Shown: piece after piece, positions 1-8,504 of the stretch
Numbering within the stretch: the stretch's first letter is position 1
How the letters are laid out: every line of letters starts with the position of its first letter
Source: Bacteroidota bacterium
GTDB taxonomy: Bacteria; Bacteroidota; Bacteroidia; Chitinophagales; Saprospiraceae
Length of the DNA stretch: 64,000 nt
Direction of reading: 5' to 3'
Assembly (NCBI GenBank): GCA_963169325.1
Contig: CAUJEY010000307.1
Location: forward strand, 1-64,000
Notes under the pieces: generated by a model
Seen by the model: the letters and a program-made list of their open reading frames with translations, nothing else
Database searches by the model: none
What the model was told of the DNA's origin: nothing
Program-made: the position numbers and the translations under genes

Positions 1-1810
1 GGCCCAGCACAGCCGGAACCCACGGGCCGTTGCCAAACGGAGCAGATTTGTCGAGTTCAACAATATAGTCGTCATAGCAGCCGTAAGGGCCGCCTTCCAA
101 AACCTGGTCGGCGCCGATGATAGCCGTGCAATTGTCATCCAAAGATACCTGAACCAGGTCGTTGCATACCAGCGACTGGATCGGGTTCGGGTATTCCTGT
201 ACTATTACATCGAAGCAGCAGGTAGCAGTATTACCGGCAAGGTCAGTTGTAATAAAACAATTCGTCGTGGTTCCCAAGGGAAATACGGAACCAGATGGAA
301 GGCCCGCCGTTTGAATAGCGGTAGGAGTGGATACCGTTTGATAAACCACCGACCCTATAAATGCACGAGGCGTGTTGGCATTGACAAACGGGCCCTGGCC
401 GGCAAAATGGCCCTGACTGATAATTGACAGTGTGCCGTTTGTAGTAGTGAGGTTACCCGTGGCATAATAGAAAGTAGTAAGATCCGTAAGATACATGTAA
501 ATACCTTTACGTTCTCCGGGCTGCAAAACGAGGCCACCCACCGGAATATTAGTCGTGGGCGCTACACCATTGCCGGTAACGTTTGCGCTGCCCAATAAAG
601 TCCAGGCTCCGGCATTTGCTTGATTTCCAACAGCAGTAGTGGCTGTTGTCGTATAATATACATTTACGGTATGCGCTCCGGCAATAATGGGCGCCAGGAA
701 CCCTGTAATTTGGATCGGTGATGCTCCATTGTTTTGAAGATCAAAAGTGATCCCATCAAAATTGTTATTTTGAGTTTGCGATGAGGTCGCTAACGTTGTA
801 GTCGGGCCGAAGAAAGGACAGTTATCTCCGACACCCACATTGAAATTTACCACAGCGGAGCACTCCCCCGGAGCCAGATTTGCAAAAATATTGGCTGGAC
901 AAGTGATCGTTGGCGGAACGCCGTCAACAACAGTAATCATCTGCTGCGCAAAATCACAAGCAGAAAGTACATACCGCAGGATATGGTTGCCACTGCTTAA
1001 TGAAGGAACGATAAAAGACTGGCCGGGTAAAACCGATGTAAGAAAGGTGCCATCCAGAAATACAGAGATTGGGCTTGCGCATACAATTGAAGGAGCCGTA
1101 AAACTCGTATTGCTGGCGCCACAAACAGCCGGATCAGTACCGGGAACAGTCAGTGCAGGTAACGTAACGCCTGCAAGGGAGCAGGTAGGATCACCAAACG
1201 TAATGGACCAACCGATCATGGAGCCGGCTAATCCACCCAGGTCATCAAAAATACGCAATTTCCAAACACCGTTTTGGCCGGCTGCAAATGCGCCGAGGGT
1301 GGTCACATTACCCGCATAAGCGGTTAACGGACCGGTGCCATCCGGGTCGCAAGAAGCGACCAAAGTGCCTTCCGGCCGAAAAATTCCTGTATAAGGCGGT
1401 GCTCCTGCCGTTATACTTTGGGTGGCCGCGTCGCAAAATATGGTATTGGTAAAATTATCGCCGCCGCCGCCAAGGTCGGCAGACAGTTCAATACGTTGCG
1501 GCGTTAACTGTGCCAGTACGCCAGGCCCTTCCAGGAAGATGTCAATGTCTGCATTGAAGGTGTGAATCAGGTTGAGTTGTACGCTCAACAATTTGGTATT
1601 GGCCGATATACCGGCCACGTTGCACTCGAACACTGTACCGCCTACATTTTGAGGCGCTACCGTGCATCCTCCCGTACCTGCAGAAGGGATCAGTGCGTTG
1701 CCCGCCGTGTTTAAATTATTGCCGTTAAATGTCTGTGCATTAGCCCAAACAGTTGACAATATTAAAACGAAGAGTGGGAAACACTTTAAATATGTATTTC
1801 TTATTTTCAT
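1..1810 (-). CDS. Secreted protein with P-domain and HYR-type module (partial, runs off the left edge)
   Basis: I translated this from the ATG at 1808-1810. The frame stays open for 603 codons to the window edge, so the C-terminus is missing. Residues 1-26 form a signal peptide ending in ANAQ. Residues ~74-206 look like a P/Homo B (proprotein convertase) domain: a jelly-roll with IDIFLEGP, a CD-rich loop and the typical closing GVWKLRIFDD...GWSITFG. From ~300 a HYR-like module begins (TITCPANI), with a long insertion before its second half. The segment near 540 (CNDLVQVSLDDNC) resembles repeats common in large Saprospiria surface proteins. No protease catalytic domain is visible, so an extracellular or surface role is inferred only. 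It lies 55 bp downstream of the small secreted protein on the same strand and may be co-transcribed with it. A T9SS sorting domain would be expected beyond the edge but cannot be seen. Confidence 0.8.
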   Translation of the reverse strand, partial: MKIRNTYLKCFPLFVLILSTVWANAQTFNGNNLNTAGNALIPSAGTGGCTVAPQNVGGTVFECNVAGISANTKLLSVQLNLIHTFNADIDIFLEGPGVLAQLTPQRIELSADLGGGGDNFTNTIFCDAATQSITAGAPPYTGIFRPEGTLVASCDPDGTGPLTAYAGNVTTLGAFAAGQNGVWKLRIFDDLGGLAGSMIGWSITFGDPTCSLAGVTLPALTVPGTDPAVCGASNTSFTAPSIVCASPISVFLDGTFLTSVLPGQSFIVPSLSSGNHILRYVLSACDFAQQMITVVDGVPPTITCPANIFANLAPGECSAVVNFNVGVGDNCPFFGPTTTLATSSQTQNNNFDGITFDLQNNGASPIQITGFLAPIIAGAHTVNVYYTTTATTAVGNQANAGAWTLLGSANVTGNGVAPTTNIPVGGLVLQPGERKGIYMYLTDLTTFYYATGNLTTTNGTLSIISQGHFAGQGPFVNANTPRAFIGSVVYQTVSTPTAIQTAGLPSGSVFPLGTTTNCFITTDLAGNTATCCFDVIVQEYPNPIQSLVCNDLVQVSLDDNCTAIIGADQVLEGGPYGCYDDYIVELDKSAPFGNGPWVPAVLG

Positions 1811-1865
1811 GAAATTAAAATTTGAAACTTAACGGAATGGATAAAAAAATTAAAACTACAACCCA

Positions 1866-2273
1866 TCAATTGGTTAATAAAGCGACAACATCGCCCAAAA
1901 GTTGATCGAAAGTCACCGGGCTTTGCGGGTCCGAATCTGCCGTATTGATGTCAACGACACCAATATTGGTGTTGACAGCCTCCGGTACGGCAACGCCGTC
2001 TTCCAGCGAATTGTAAATCAGTTTGTAGTAAGTCAAATGATTGAATACGTTCTCGTAAGCAGGCGTCCCGGGAATCAGAGCTGCAATCTCTCCATCGAGT
2101 TGATTGATCTGACCATCGAGAATCTGCATTGCCTCGAACGCTGTCTTCCAGTTGAGGTTGTCCGCTGTTGTCGACTGTGCATTCGCCTGCACATCACCAA
2201 ACAACAAAGCCCCAAACAAGAAGAGCGCTGCCATAAGCGAGCGGAATCCTTGTTTTGTCGTTGTAAATTTCAT
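1866..2273 (-). CDS. Small secreted protein of unknown function
   Basis: 135 residues. Residues 1-33 form a clear signal peptide (basic start, a hydrophobic run LMAALFLFGALLF, cleavage after ANAQ). The mature ~100 residues are acidic and mostly helical-looking, with one stretch of alternating hydrophobic and charged residues (AMQILDGQINQLDGEIAAL). There are no cysteines or recognisable motif after the signal peptide. I do not recognise the family. It precedes the P-domain/HYR protein by 55 bp on the same strand. A hairpin at 2343-2388 lies upstream of its start. Confidence 0.6.
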   Translation of the reverse strand: MKFTTTKQGFRSLMAALFLFGALLFGDVQANAQSTTADNLNWKTAFEAMQILDGQINQLDGEIAALIPGTPAYENVFNHLTYYKLIYNSLEDGVAVPEAVNTNIGVVDINTADSDPQSPVTFDQLLGDVVALLTN

Positions 2274-2342
2274 ATTCAGAAACCTTTGTTAAAATTTAGA
2301 AAATTAATATTTAAACTACTTGTAAATCAACTTTTTAAAACA

Positions 2343-2388
2343 AAAAAGTAGTGGCCGCCGGCACAAGGCACAGCGATCACTACTTTTT
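2343..2388. terminator. Hairpin upstream of the small secreted gene
   Basis: An 11-bp perfect stem (2343-2353 pairs with 2378-2388) has A-rich and T-rich flanks, so it reads terminator-like on both strands. There is no gene ending nearby on the plus strand. On the minus strand it lies 70 bp before the start of the 135-aa gene, so it could act as an attenuator in that leader. The stem is seen; the role is inferred. Confidence 0.4.
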
Positions 2389-2622
2389 AATACTGAAACA
2401 CGAATGGGGAAAAGGTGAGGGCTCTTTTCATGAGAAAGTAACCTTTTCAAAAATTATTAAATAGATTAAAAAAAAATTAAATCGGCAGCTAAATTAGATT
2501 AAAAATGTAAAATACAAGCAAATGATGCCCTAATATTTTACCCAACGGGGATTAATGCATACTAAGCAAGTTGGTGTTCAAATAAAAACATGCTCTCAGC
2601 GCCTCTGCCGGGCACTCTAACA

Positions 2623-2658
2623 AAAAAAAGCGCTCCTTCCTTCAGGAGCGCTTTTTTT
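2623..2658. terminator. Strong bidirectional terminator-like hairpin
   Basis: A perfect 15-bp stem (2623-2637 with 2644-2658) encloses a 6-nt loop. The outer part is A7/T7, giving a U-run after the stem on either strand. It lies between the nrdA stop (2950, minus strand) and the secreted genes at 2273, and most likely ends nrdA transcription. The rest of 2274-2949 shows no gene. Confidence 0.75.
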
Positions 2659-2855
2659 GTCAGAGTAAAAATGCCGGCGGTTTAGTGTGACACAGGATGC
2701 GGTGCAGCCAATTGGGAAAAGTGTGGGAAAAGCATGAAGGGAACAAAGTGGGAATTGTTCCGGCTCGTCCGTCACCCCGGTAGCTTCAATCCGGCAGAAA
2801 CTCTTACCCGGTGCAGGGAATTGCCTGCGACCTGGATAGTGGAGGGGATTAAAAG

Positions 2856-2948
2856 AGTTATGAGTTATGAGTTATGAGTTATGAGTTATGAGTTATGAGT
2901 TATGAGTTATGCCGAGTGAGATAACTAATAACTTATAACTCATAACTC
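2856..2948. repeat. Tandem 7-mer array with inverted copy, abutting the nrdA stop
   Basis: Eight head-to-tail copies of AGTTATG occupy 2856-2911, followed by inverted copies (CATAACT words) ending at 2948. The last 14 nt (2935-2948) can pair with any register of the array. The structure ends two bases before the nrdA stop codon on the minus strand, so it forms the 3' end of that mRNA. The same word occurs four times just before sdhC (29253-29280). Confidence 0.85.
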
Positions 2949-2949
2949 C

Positions 2950-5364
2950 TTAAGCGGAGCACGCTTCGCAGGTCGGATCATCCAGGCTGCAAATTTTACC
3001 CTGATACTGTTCGGGGTCGAGGGCAGCCATTTGCGGCGCTTCCTTTTCAACCTTCACCACCGTTTCGTTAGTGACTTTATTGGCCACAAATTTTTGCTGG
3101 TGTTTTTCGCTGAGCGTGAACTTGATCGGATCGGTAGCGGCCTTGGAACGCAGGTAGTACATACCGGTTTTCAAGCCCTTTTGCCAGGCGTAGAAGTGCA
3201 TCGACGACAGCTTGGCGAAGGTGGGCGACTCCATGAACACGTTGAGCGACTGGCTCTGACAGATAAAGGCGCCGCGGTCGGCAGCCATATCGAGAATCAC
3301 TTTCTGGCTAAGCTCATAGGCAGTTTTGTACAGGTCGCGCACTTCCTGCGGGATGTCTTCTATCCCTTGCACGGAGCCGTTGGAGGCCATGATGGCTTCG
3401 CGCATTTCCTCCGTCCAAAGGCCCAAGCGTACCAGGTCGCGCATGAGGTATTTGTTTACCACAATGTGCTCGCCGGCGAGCGTGCGACGGGTGTACAGGT
3501 TGGAGGTGTACGGCTCGAAACACTCGTTATTGCCGAGAATCTGGCTGGTGCTGGCCGTGGGCATAGGCGCCACGAGCAGGGAGTTGCGCACGCCGGTTTT
3601 CATCACGCGTTGGCGCAGGCTTTCCCAGTCCCAGCGTTTGGAGGGCTGCACGCCCCACATGTCGAACTGGAACTGGCCCTGACTGACGGGCGAGCCCGGG
3701 AATGTTTCATAAGCGCCGTTTTTAGCCGCCAGTTCGCAACTTTCGGTCATAGCTGCGAAGTAGATCGTCTCAAAAATGTCCTTGTTCAGTTGTTTTGCCT
3801 CGGGCGAATCGAACGGCATGCGTAGCAGGATAAACGCATCGGCTAAGCCTTGCACTCCCAGCCCGATGGGGCGGTGGCGGAGATTGGAGCGTTCGGCCTC
3901 GGGAATAGGATAGTAATTGATGTCGATGACCTTATTGAGGTTGCGGGTCACGACACGGGTGATTTCATAGAGCCGCTGGTGATCGAATTCGCCGTCTTTT
4001 ACATATTTGGGCAGGGCAATGGAGGCTAAGTTGCAGACCGCCACCTCGTCGGGTGCGGTGTATTCTATAATCTCGGTACACAGGTTGGAAGAGCGGATGG
4101 TGCCGAGGTTTTTCTGGTTGCTCTTTTTATTGGCGGCGTCCTTGTAAAGGATATACGGTGTGCCGGTTTCGGTTTGGCTGCCCAGCACGGCATTCCACAG
4201 GTCGCGGGCCTTGACGGTTTTGCGGGCGCGGCCTTCTTTTTCGTATTTGTGGTACAGCGCTTCAAACTCGCCGCCGTACACGTCGAACAGGCCGGGCGCT
4301 TCGTTTGGACAGAACAACGACCAATCGGCGTCGTCTTTCACGCGCTCCATGAACAGGTCGGAAATCCAGAGGGCATAGAACAGGTCGCGGGCGCGCATTT
4401 CTTCTTTGCCGTGGTTTTTTTTCAGATCAAGAAACTCGAAGATGTCGGCATGCCAGGGTTCGAGGTAAACGGCGAAGGCGCCTTTCCTCTTACCCCCGCC
4501 TTGATCAACGTACCGGGCCGCGTCGTTAAACACCCGCAGCATCGGAATGATCCCGTTGGAGGTGCCGCCGGTGCCTTTAATGTACGATCCCGTAGCGCGC
4601 ACGTTGTGTATGCTCAGGCCGATACCGCCGGCGCTTTGCGATATGAGGGCGCAGCGCTGGAGGGTTTCAAAAATGCCGTTGATGGAGTCTTCGGTCATTT
4701 GGAGCAAAAAGCACGAAGACAGTTGCGGTTTCGGCGACCCGGCATTGAACAGCGTAGGCGTGGCGTGAATAAACCAGCGTTCGCTCATCAGGTTGTAGGT
4801 TTCGATGGCCGCGTCGATATCGGCGCCGTGAATACCGACCGCCACCCGCATGAAGAGGTGTTGCGGGCGTTCCACCACCTCGCCGTTCATCCGCATGAGA
4901 TACGAGCGTTCGAGGGTTTTGAAGCCGAAATAATCGAAATCGAAATCGCGGTCGTAGATGATCGCGCTGTCGAGCCGGTCTTTGTGTTTTTGTACGATTT
5001 TGTTGACTTCCTCGCCGATGAGGCCGGCGCGTTCGCCGGTTTTAGGGTCTACGTACTGGTACAGTGCCTGCACGACTTTGGCAAAGGATTTATCGGTTTG
5101 TTTGTGCAGGTTGCTTACCGCAATGCGGGCAGCCAGCAGGGCATAGTCCGGGTGGACGGTCGCCATGGTAGCGGCCGTTTCGGCGGCCAGGTTGTCGAGC
5201 TCGATGGTAGAGACCTGGTCGTACAGGCCCATAATGACCTTTTTAGTCACCTCGATGATGTTAACGTAGCTGGTGTCCAGCCCGTAGCAGAGCTTGCGCA
5301 GGCGTGCCGTGATTTTGTCGAAAGACACGTCTTCTTTGCGTCCGGAGCGTTTGATTACATGCAT
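2950..5364 (-). CDS. nrdA: Ribonucleoside-diphosphate reductase, class Ia alpha subunit
   Basis: 804 residues, close to the usual size of the large subunit. It reduces ribonucleoside diphosphates to deoxyribonucleotides together with NrdB. An ATP-cone regulatory domain occupies residues ~1-95, followed by the ten-stranded barrel. Catalytic residues are in place: Cys218 (LSSCFLL) and Cys444 (VAVCNL) as the redox pair, and Asn427, Cys429 and Glu431 in the NLCTEI motif carrying the thiyl radical. The C-terminus ends in a CxxC pair (Cys799, Cys802) that re-reduces the active site. The ATG at 5362-5364 gives the expected N-terminus of the ATP cone. nrdB is on the same strand but 3.1 kb away, so the two are not a simple operon. 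A tandem-word hairpin follows the stop directly. A perfect 10-bp palindrome lies ~70 bp upstream. Confidence 0.97.
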   Translation of the reverse strand: MHVIKRSGRKEDVSFDKITARLRKLCYGLDTSYVNIIEVTKKVIMGLYDQVSTIELDNLAAETAATMATVHPDYALLAARIAVSNLHKQTDKSFAKVVQALYQYVDPKTGERAGLIGEEVNKIVQKHKDRLDSAIIYDRDFDFDYFGFKTLERSYLMRMNGEVVERPQHLFMRVAVGIHGADIDAAIETYNLMSERWFIHATPTLFNAGSPKPQLSSCFLLQMTEDSINGIFETLQRCALISQSAGGIGLSIHNVRATGSYIKGTGGTSNGIIPMLRVFNDAARYVDQGGGKRKGAFAVYLEPWHADIFEFLDLKKNHGKEEMRARDLFYALWISDLFMERVKDDADWSLFCPNEAPGLFDVYGGEFEALYHKYEKEGRARKTVKARDLWNAVLGSQTETGTPYILYKDAANKKSNQKNLGTIRSSNLCTEIIEYTAPDEVAVCNLASIALPKYVKDGEFDHQRLYEITRVVTRNLNKVIDINYYPIPEAERSNLRHRPIGLGVQGLADAFILLRMPFDSPEAKQLNKDIFETIYFAAMTESCELAAKNGAYETFPGSPVSQGQFQFDMWGVQPSKRWDWESLRQRVMKTGVRNSLLVAPMPTASTSQILGNNECFEPYTSNLYTRRTLAGEHIVVNKYLMRDLVRLGLWTEEMREAIMASNGSVQGIEDIPQEVRDLYKTAYELSQKVILDMAADRGAFICQSQSLNVFMESPTFAKLSSMHFYAWQKGLKTGMYYLRSKAATDPIKFTLSEKHQQKFVANKVTNETVVKVEKEAPQMAALDPEQYQGKICSLDDPTCEACSA

Positions 5365-5432
5365 AATGTTGTAAGTATGTTTCGGTTTTTTATAATTGAT
5401 TGATGATAGTTTCGATTTTAGACCGTCACGCC

Positions 5433-5456
5433 CTGCTTGGTGTTTTCACCAAGCAG
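5433..5456. promoter_or_regulatory. Perfect 10-bp palindrome upstream of nrdA
   Basis: Arms 5433-5442 and 5447-5456 (CTGCTTGGTG and its complement) are separated by TTTT. A related half-site follows at 5471-5480. It lies ~70 bp before nrdA and ~35 bp after the end of the dinD remnant on the minus strand. It could be a terminator for the remnant or an operator for nrdA; the sequence does not decide. Confidence 0.4.
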
Positions 5457-5489
5457 TCTCGCGTGGAGCCGCTTGGTGAAAACGCCAAT

Positions 5490-5726
5490 TCAGATTTCGC
5501 TCCCATCCCCATCTCCTTTCCCCAACTTTCTCGCACCCTCCACTGCCTTTTTCTCCTCCCCCTTCACCCGGCGCTCTAATTTTCGAATATCCTCTTCGGG
5601 CGGCAGGTTTTCAGGAAATAAATCGCGGTCGGTCAGGAGTTTTCGGACATCCTTGTTGTTCTTGACGTGCTCGGTGGTTTCTGTTTTTATTGGCAGGCTT
5701 TTTCTACCCCTTTTTTTTACTGCTTT
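5490..5726 (-). pseudogene. Remnant of a DinD-family (DNA damage-inducible protein D) gene
   Basis: The minus-strand frame ending at the stop 5490-5492 encodes ~70 residues with no usable start codon; an in-frame stop precedes it at 5727-5729. It contains TEHVKNNKDVRKLLTDRD, then FPENLPPEEDIRKLERRV and KGEEKK. This matches my recollection of the C-terminal end of the DinD family (TEHI.NNK.VR..L.. / PE.LPPAED.KK.ERR). The remaining ~200 residues of a normal DinD, including the BRO-N-like domain, are absent upstream, where another reading frame and then the esterase gene are found. I read it as a decayed or deleted gene in a small accessory island between nrdA and nrdB. Confidence 0.6.
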
Positions 5727-5859
5727 TCATTCCCCGGTTCGGCCCCAGTAAAGGCGCTGATTTGGACGGTTTTAAAAAGCGGTTGCCTTGAGGGTGAGGT
5801 GTTGTAGGCGTTTTGGGCGTTACTTTTTTGTCGGGTGCTTTTGATTCTTTCTTTGCCAT
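5704..5859 (-). CDS. Possible 51-residue lysine/proline-rich small protein
   Basis: An ATG at 5857-5859 opens a 51-codon frame ending at TAG 5704-5706. The product starts MAKKESKAPDKK, is rich in Lys, Pro and Thr, and ends in a run of lysines. It overlaps the start of the dinD remnant by ~20 bp in another frame. The composition suits either a small nucleic-acid-binding protein or a chance frame. No family is recognised and the call is weak. Confidence 0.3.
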   Translation of the reverse strand: MAKKESKAPDKKVTPKTPTTPHPQGNRFLKPSKSAPLLGPNRGMKSSKKKG

Positions 5860-5901
5860 GGTATTTGTTTTTTTATATTAAAACCGATATCTACGAAAAA
5901 T

Positions 5902-7047
5902 TCAGCGTTTCGAAAACAATAGTTGTGTTGCGTTGCCCTCCTGTTCTATCACCACAAAATACACCCCGCTCTCCCAGGCGCCGGTTTCTATATTTATTTG
6001 ATCGCCGGCATCCGGTAACAGAAGTCGCAAGCGGCCGAGCATATCAAATACCCGGATTTGCCGGGCTCGCATGCCGTTAACCGAGCGGAGTGTCAGCCGG
6101 TCGCTGACCGGATTTGGGGAAATTGACCATTCTGTCGCCATCACTTCCGGCGCCGTCACATCCGTCAGGACATCCAGCCGGTACTGGCTGAAAAAACGCC
6201 AGATTTCCTGACTCGCATTAAAGTCGAGGTTGGTGACGCCGATAGGGAATAACTGTCCGGGCCAGGTATGTCCGCCGCCGATCACTTTGTAATGTTCCAC
6301 CGTGCTGCCGTTGATGCCGCCGGTGTACCGGTAATGTTCGGCCGTGCAGCCGTCGGTGGTATTGATATTTGGTACCGGGGTAAAAATGGGCGTTGGGTTG
6401 CAGCCGTTTTTTTCCACCCAGGCGTCCACGAGTGTGGGAATGGGAACAAATCCTTGGAGCGCAGCGCCATTGTAGGGCACGGTGTTATCGGCAGTGCCGT
6501 GAATTTCCATCACCGGCACCGGGCGCTGCGGGTTGCAGGCGTTCAGGTTCGCGGTGATCATGCTGCCGGTCACGGAGGCGATGGCGGCGATTTTGTTGCT
6601 CAGCTCGCAGGCCAGCGAATAGCTCATAAAGCCGCCGTTGCTCATACCGGTGCTGTAAATGCGGTTGGGGTCGATATTATACTTGGTGCGCAGGCTGTCG
6701 ATCAGGTTGGAGAGGAATTCCACGTCGTCTACCGGATATCCGGTGCCAAAGGTGTTCCAAAAGCGGTTGCCCAGTCCGTCGATCGTGCCGTTGGGGTGTA
6801 CGATCAGGAAGTTAGCCGTGTCGGCGATGGGGCGCAGGTTGCCGTAGAACTCCTGCTCCGTAGCGCTGGAGGTATAGCCATGCAGGTTCAGCACCAGGGG
6901 CACGGGGGTATTGGCGTTGTACATCGCGGGGATGTACAAGCGGTAGTCGCGGGTGAGGCCGCCGCTTTTGATCGTGCCGGTTAGGGTGGTTTGGGCGGAG
7001 GCCAAGCCGAAGGTTAACAGGCAGAGGATGGTGGTGAAGGTGCGCAT
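5902..7047 (-). CDS. Secreted PHB depolymerase/feruloyl esterase-like alpha/beta hydrolase with T9SS sorting domain
   Basis: 381 residues with a signal peptide (1-19, ending SAQ). The alpha/beta-hydrolase fold resembles the LpqC/polyhydroxybutyrate depolymerase family. It has the oxyanion motif LNLHGY at ~52-57, a nucleophile elbow GMSNG with Ser136, a likely acid Asp187 (HGTADNTVPY) and a likely base His260 (GGGHTW). Residues ~300-381 are a T9SS type A C-terminal domain (SPNPVSDRL, FDMLGR, GVYFV, ending in SKR), so the enzyme is expected to be exported through the outer membrane. The substrate is likely an ester-linked polymer or short polyester, but the sequence does not settle which. It lies alone on the minus strand between the dinD remnant and the first 205-bp palindrome. 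Confidence 0.85.
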   Translation of the reverse strand: MRTFTTILCLLTFGLASAQTTLTGTIKSGGLTRDYRLYIPAMYNANTPVPLVLNLHGYTSSATEQEFYGNLRPIADTANFLIVHPNGTIDGLGNRFWNTFGTGYPVDDVEFLSNLIDSLRTKYNIDPNRIYSTGMSNGGFMSYSLACELSNKIAAIASVTGSMITANLNACNPQRPVPVMEIHGTADNTVPYNGAALQGFVPIPTLVDAWVEKNGCNPTPIFTPVPNINTTDGCTAEHYRYTGGINGSTVEHYKVIGGGHTWPGQLFPIGVTNLDFNASQEIWRFFSQYRLDVLTDVTAPEVMATEWSISPNPVSDRLTLRSVNGMRARQIRVFDMLGRLRLLLPDAGDQINIETGAWESGVYFVVIEQEGNATQLLFSKR

Positions 7048-7106
7048 GTTTTTTAGTTTGAGGTTTTTCTGGGTGATTGGTTTTATGAAACTTCAATGTT
7101 TTCTAT

Positions 7107-7311
7107 CAGTTCCCTCGCTTCGCTCGGGATGACAACGATTCCATGTTTAACTATCCATCAGATTTCTCGCTGCGCTCGAAATTTCCCGGGAACGCTTGGC
7201 TTCACTGCGTCGGGAATGCCAGGCGTATCTGGAAAATTTCGAGCGCAGCGAGAAATCTGATGGATAGTTAATCCTGTTGACCTTGTCATCCCGAGCGAAG
7301 CGAGGGAACTG
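7107..7311. repeat. 205-bp nested palindrome, copy 1
   Basis: The outer arms begin and end with the same 28-nt word (CAGTTCCCTCGCTTCGCTCG... and its complement). Inside are second inverted arms around AACTATCCATCAGATTTC, then a less exact core. A second, same-length copy lies at 7679-7883 in the same orientation, with roughly 20 differences concentrated in the core and right spacer. The two copies bracket only the GIY-YIG gene. Confidence 0.9.
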
Positions 7312-7336
7312 AAGAATCAATCATTTTTATATTCGT

Positions 7337-7636
7337 TTAAATTTTATCATTCAAAAACTGCCATGCCGGGTTAAACTTCTTTATCAACTCCTCCTTCTTA
7401 GCCCTGTTCCAACCTTTTATTTGTTTCTCCCTTGCAATCGCCCACTCGATATTCGGAAAGTATTCATAGTAAATCAGGTTATAACAAAAATACTTTCCGG
7501 CAAAAGTGGCTTTTGCTCCATTACAATCATCTAAATGCTCCTGAAGCCGTCTTTTCAAATCGTTTGTCACCCCTGTGTACAGTACCGTTTTTTTAGGGTT
7601 TGTTGTAACGTACACGAAGTAATCATGATCCTTCAT
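7337..7636 (-). CDS. GIY-YIG nuclease superfamily protein
   Basis: 99 residues, the normal size of the UPF0213-type single-domain GIY-YIG proteins. The motif appears as YFVYVTTN (~6-13) and LYTGVTNDLKRRLQEH (~19-34), with the conserved Arg on the following helix. A later Glu (AIAREKQIKGW, ~68-78) is in the position of the metal-binding acid. A structure-specific DNA nuclease or repair role is inferred from the family. The gene sits between two 205-bp palindromes at 7107-7311 and 7679-7883. Nothing else lies in the interval, which suggests a mobile or selfish unit. Confidence 0.85.
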   Translation of the reverse strand: MKDHDYFVYVTTNPKKTVLYTGVTNDLKRRLQEHLDDCNGAKATFAGKYFCYNLIYYEYFPNIEWAIAREKQIKGWNRAKKEELIKKFNPAWQFLNDKI

Positions 7637-7678
7637 GGCCTGGTGTTATATTTATGCGATAATTTTTATTTCTTTCAT

Positions 7679-7883
7679 CAGTTCCCTCGCTTCGCTCGGG
7701 ATGACAGCGATTCCATGTTTAACTATCCATCAGATTTCTCGCTGCGCTCGAAATTTCCCGGAAACACTTGACCTCACTGCGTCAGGAATGCCAAGCGTGT
7801 CTGGAAAATTTCGAGCGCAGCGAGAAATCTGATGGATAGTTAAATATAGAATCGCTGTCATCCCGAGCGAAGCGAGGGAACTG
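7679..7883. repeat. 205-bp nested palindrome, copy 2
   Basis: Same length and orientation as copy 1, with identical outer 28-nt arms and near-identical inner arms. The core differs at scattered positions. It ends the GIY-YIG unit on the upstream side of that gene. From 7884 to 8000 I see nothing recognisable. Confidence 0.9.
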
Positions 7884-8000
7884 ATATTACTATTTCAAGA
7901 AACCGCAATCGCTCCATCCCACGCAACCGTTCTTCAATCAACTCTTGTTTGCGGGTTTGAACCGCAAAACAGGTTTGGGCGAAGGGAGTTTGATGTTTAA

Positions 8001-8059
8001 AGTTTGAAGTTCGAAGTATACAAGCGGCACTTCAAACTTCAAACTTCGAACTTCAAACT
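8001..8059. terminator. Short-word inverted repeat at the 3' end of the YegP-like gene
   Basis: A perfect 17-bp stem (8001-8017 with 8043-8059) is built from words like AGTTTGAAGTTCGAAGT. It ends three bases before the stop codon of the YegP-like gene on the minus strand. It probably folds at the mRNA 3' end. The same word family recurs at 8437-8504 and 21846-21957. Confidence 0.7.
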
Positions 8060-8062
8060 ATT

Positions 8063-8398
8063 CTAAGCTGCCGTCTCCTCCTCCACCGTCGCATCCGGCG
8101 CATTGTTTTTCACCGATTCGATGCCGTTGTCGCGGGTGGCTTCGCTCTCGTACATCTGGCTGGAGCCCACCACCTGGCCGTTGCTGGCTTTCAGGTTGAA
8201 ATAGAATTTGCCATTGGAAGCGGTGAGGCGCTCGAAGCGGCCGTCTTCTTTGGAGTTGGTTCGAACCGACTCCACACCGGCGGTGCAGGAGGTTTTAGCG
8301 GCATAGCCCTGGCTGGTAAGAATCACCTGGCCGTTGGATGCCTTCAGGTTGAATTGGTAGTCGCCGTTGGCGCGCTGGGAGATCACGAATTTGCCCAT
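8063..8398 (-). CDS. YegP-family protein with two DUF1508 repeats
   Basis: 111 residues made of two ~50-residue copies of the DUF1508 beta module. Copy one has FVISQRANGDYQFNLKASNG and GVESVR. Copy two has FERLTASNGKFYFNLKASNG and GIESVK. An acidic tail (ATVEEETAA) follows. The length and two-repeat structure match E. coli YegP. The function is unknown in the family; a small cytoplasmic protein is expected. It lies between nrdB and the palindrome-bracketed GIY-YIG gene. Short-word hairpins stand on both sides of it (8001-8059 and 8437-8504), so it is probably transcribed separately from nrdB. Confidence 0.88.
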   Translation of the reverse strand: MGKFVISQRANGDYQFNLKASNGQVILTSQGYAAKTSCTAGVESVRTNSKEDGRFERLTASNGKFYFNLKASNGQVVGSSQMYESEATRDNGIESVKNNAPDATVEEETAA

Positions 8399-8436
8399 AA
8401 TTGGTATTATTTTGTTAAAAAATGAAGTTAGTTCGA

Positions 8437-8504
8437 AGTTTGAAGTTCGAAGTTTGAAGTTCGCTCGCTCGGCCCTTCGAACTTCAAACTTCGAACTTCA
8501 AACT
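8437..8504. terminator. 27-bp perfect short-word hairpin at the nrdB stop
   Basis: Arms 8437-8463 and 8478-8504 are perfectly complementary, with a 14-nt loop. They are built from alternating AGTTTGA and AGTTCGA words. The right arm touches the nrdB stop codon (8505-8507, minus strand). It probably acts as a 3' terminator or mRNA stabiliser. Confidence 0.75.

Noticed and set aside
2856-2911. Possible CRISPR array from the eight 7-mers
   Set aside because: The units are contiguous with no spacers, far too short, and no cas gene is near.
4174-5403. 409-codon open frame on the plus strand opposite nrdA
   Set aside because: It is the antisense of a conserved gene with strong codon bias; the product has no family features.
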